Assembly (NCBI GenBank): GCA_008828725.1
Contig: MEHQ01004014.1
Location: 85,688 to 149,687 of the forward strand
Length of the DNA stretch: 64,000 nucleotides
Direction of reading: 5' to 3'
Source of the DNA: Saccharina japonica
Lineage: Eukaryota > Sar > Phaeophyceae > Laminariales > Laminariaceae
Below, one piece after another: positions 61,683-64,000 of this stretch. The notes beneath the pieces are model-generated. The model saw only the letters and a list, made by a program, of their open reading frames with translations, did not search any database and had not been told where the DNA came from. The translations under genes and the position numbers were made by a program. Within the stretch, counting starts at the first letter, position 1. Every line of letters starts with the position of its first letter.

Positions 61683-61822
61683 GGCTACTGTTGTACAAGA
61701 CACGCCTAACCTGAGCAAGGGCTTAAATTAACAAGAACAGACGAATGTGTGAAATCGACCTTGAGCAACCTTGAGCATAAGCTATTGTATAACAGGGTTT
61801 CTTTTTTTTCGTTTCAGGGTGG
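61683..61822 (+). other. Presumed 3' UTR of SppA and spacer
   Basis: The sequence after the stop is AT-rich with no exon-like content. No clear AATAAA polyadenylation signal is seen, so the transcript end is not placed. Confidence 0.35.
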
Positions 61823-61935
61823 GAGGGGGGTGTACTCATTAGCTGCATGCCATGCATGATGGCCGTAATTCGTAGGACCTTAGAGACCCTCGCATCCCTA
61901 CAATGCCGGGACGGAGCACGTCGGGCTTTTTCAGA
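61823..61935 (-). mobile_element. Inverted SINE-like tail downstream of SppA
   Basis: The G-rich GGAGGGGGGTGTACTCATTA, then CATGCCATGCATGATGGCCG, GAGACCCTCGCATCCCTACA and ATGCCGGGACGGAGCACGTC, is the inverse of the SINE 3' end, with the poly-C tail read as poly-G. Confidence 0.7.
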
Positions 61936-61961
61936 CCAAAGGAGGGGGGGGTGGGGTGGNA

Positions 61962-64000
61962 TCGACCCGGGGATGTCATTTTCGTCCCCGGGTTGTTGGA
62001 TTTGTAGATGTATGGAAGGATGTACGACCCGGGGATGGGAAGTTATCATCCCCGGGTGCGGCGGGACTTCGACGTTACCCCGGGGCAACTCTCGCCGCAC
62101 GCTGGCTCTATGAGGTTCAGGCAACCGCAAAAAAAACCGGGGTATTGGGGTTTCCACACCTTGCGAGGCGGTATCGACCCGGGCGGTGTCCGTTTGTGTC
62201 CCCGGGTCTTTGGAGTTGTAAATGTATGGAAGGAATTCTGACCCGGGGATGTGATCATATCATCCCCGCGTGCGGCGGGACCTCGCTGTTGCCCCGAGGG
62301 GCAACCCTCGCTGCGTGCTGGCTCCATAAACTCCAGCGCCCCAGCCAAATCAGCAATCAGCCAGTGGTGGTGGGGTGTCCACACCTTGCGGGGCGGTATC
62401 GACCCGGGAGATGTACGTTTTCGTCCCCCAGTTGTTGGAGTTGTAGATGTATGGAAGGATGTATGACCCGGGGATGATACATTATCATCCCCGGGTGCGG
62501 CGGGACTTCGACGTTGCCCCGAGGGGCAACTCTCGCCGCACGCTGGCTCTATGAGGGCCAGGCAACCGAAAATGTTCCCGTGGTATTGGGGTTTCCACAC
62601 CTTGTGAGGCGGTATCGAACCGGGGGATGTCCGTTTGCGTCCCCGGGTCGTTGGAGTTGTGAATGTATGGAAGTATTGCTGGCCCGGGGATGTGATCATA
62701 TCAACCCCGGGTTCGGCGGGACCTCGCTGTTGCCCTGAGGGGCAACCCTCGCTCCGTGCTGGCTCTATGAACTCCAGCGCCCAGCAAAATCAACAATCAG
62801 CCAGTGGTGGTGGGGTTTCCACACCTTGTGGGGCGGTATCGACTGTTTTCGTCCCCGGGCTGTTGGAGTTGTAGATGTGTGGAAGGATTTATAACCCGGG
62901 GGATGGGACGTTATCATCCCCGGGTGCGGCGGGACTTCGACGTTGCCCCGAGGGGCAACTCTCGCCGCACGCTGGCTCTATGAGGGTCAGGCAACCGTAA
63001 GTGTTCCCGTGGTATTGGGGTTTCCACACATTGTGAGGCGGTATCGAAACGGGGGATGTCCGTTTGCGTCCCCGGGTCGTTGGATTTGTAGATATATGGA
63101 AGGATTTCTGACCCGGGGATGGGATGATATCATCCCCGGGTGCGGCGGGACCTCCCTGTTGCCCCGAGGGGCAACTCTCGCTGCGTGCTGGCTCTATGAA
63201 CTCCAGTGCCCCAGCAAAATCATCAATCAGCCAGTGGTGGTGGGGTTTCCACACTTGCGGGGCGGTATCGACCTGGGGGATGTCTGTTTTCGTCCCCGGT
63301 TTGTTGGAGTTGTAAATGTATGGAAGGATTCATGACCCGGGGATAGTAAGTTATCATCCCCGGGTGCGGCAGGACTTCGGCGTTCCCCCGAGGGGCAACT
63401 CTCGCCGCACACTGGCTCTATGAGGACCAGGCAACCGTAAATATTCCTGTGGTATTGGGGTTTCCACACCTTGTGAGGCGGTATCGATCCCGGGGATGTC
63501 CGTTTGCGTCCCCGTGTCGTTGGAAGTTGTAGATGTATGGAAGGATTTCTGATCTGGGGATGGGAACTTATCGTCCCCGGGTGCCGCTGGCTCCCTGAGC
63601 CTCAGCCAATCAGTGACCAACTGATGGGGGTGGGGTTTCCATACCGTGCGGGGCATTGTCGACCCGGGAAATCGCCGTTTTTGTCCCCGGTTGGTCGGAG
63701 TTGTAGATATATGGAGGGATGTATGATCCGGGGATGGGAGCCTATCCTCCCCGGGTTTGGTGGAAACTCGGTGGCTCTTTTCAGCACCGATGTTCTAGAA
63801 AGAGCCAGCAGCCACTGGCATGGATTTGGGCAACCAACCAGCTGCCAGAATAGTAATTCAAAATTGGAAGTCAGCAGGTAGGCTGGCTAGATAGCTGCCA
63901 GAACTGCGTCGGGATTGTGCCACGGCCACGGCTCGGCGCGGCATGGGACCCTGTGTTCTGCGGGTTGTGGCACCCAGCCTCCCTACCCATGGGGCAAGGT
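61962..64000. repeat. Hairpin-rich satellite element, copy 2 (runs to window end)
   Basis: CGGTATCGA(C/A)CC landmarks lie near 62,170, 62,394, 62,611, 62,834, 63,050, 63,267, 63,480 and a shorter 63,654 unit. The two unit types alternate regularly. The 3' flank from 63,585 (CCTGAGCCTCAGCCAATCAG ... CATGGGACCCTGTGTTCTGC) is a close match to 2,765-3,180. The left end is cut by an n at 61,960, so its full extent is unknown. Confidence 0.85.

Noticed and set aside
13180-64000. Regularly spaced repeats (GATC, 13-bp, 38-bp) as CRISPR arrays.
   Set aside because: The units are contiguous or imperfect with no unique spacers, and the DNA is eukaryotic.

Overview
The window is nuclear DNA from a eukaryote with intron-rich genes and a heavy load of repeats. 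A stramenopile, most likely a brown alga of the Ectocarpus type, fits best. The reasons are long introns with GT-AG ends, GC-rich exons in lower-complexity introns, a multi-exon eukaryotic protease of the 67-kDa SppA (protease IV) type, TTAGGG tracts and many small TIR elements. The genus is an inference. Several single 'n' bases and one 89-base N run show a scaffolded draft assembly.

One gene dominates. A plus-strand signal peptide peptidase A gene can be followed through 22 phase-compatible exons from about 18.4 kb to its stop at 61,682, a model of about 946 residues. The central and C-terminal exons (from 29,088) are secure. The presumed N-terminal exons (18,393, 23,159 and 26,506) are less so. 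The presumed general-base lysine lies in exon 7 and the serine nucleophile in exon 13. Only one other coding segment is convincing: a last exon at 4,672-5,091 that looks like the C-terminal part of a glycosyltransferase-like protein.

Layout. 0-3.2 kb: a 122-bp tandem repeat, a MITE, and a hairpin-rich satellite element that recurs at 61.96-64 kb. 3.2-13.5 kb: dispersed MITEs, a tRNA-like element and the orphan exon. 13.5-18 kb: microsatellites, a tandem array and an apparent palindrome that is probably a mis-oriented contig. 18-61.7 kb: the SppA gene. Its introns hold poly-C-tailed LINE and SINE-like retroposons, GATC-rich composite repeats, a 5-kb tandem array of inverted Ty1/copia-type gag fragments and many minisatellites.

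The most unusual signal is that the intron DNA next to many SppA exons consists of tandem, decaying copies of the exon-intron junction itself. The introns seem to have grown by reiterating their own splice junctions. A second signal is a LINE 3' end and a SINE-like family that share a 3' tail ending in a run of C rather than A. Two apparent tandem duplications (17.8-19.6 kb and 55.3-58.6 kb) are centred on single 'n' bases with dovetailed ends and are probably unmerged contig overlaps. A third, containing exon 5 (30.04-33.66 kb), has no such mark and may be real.
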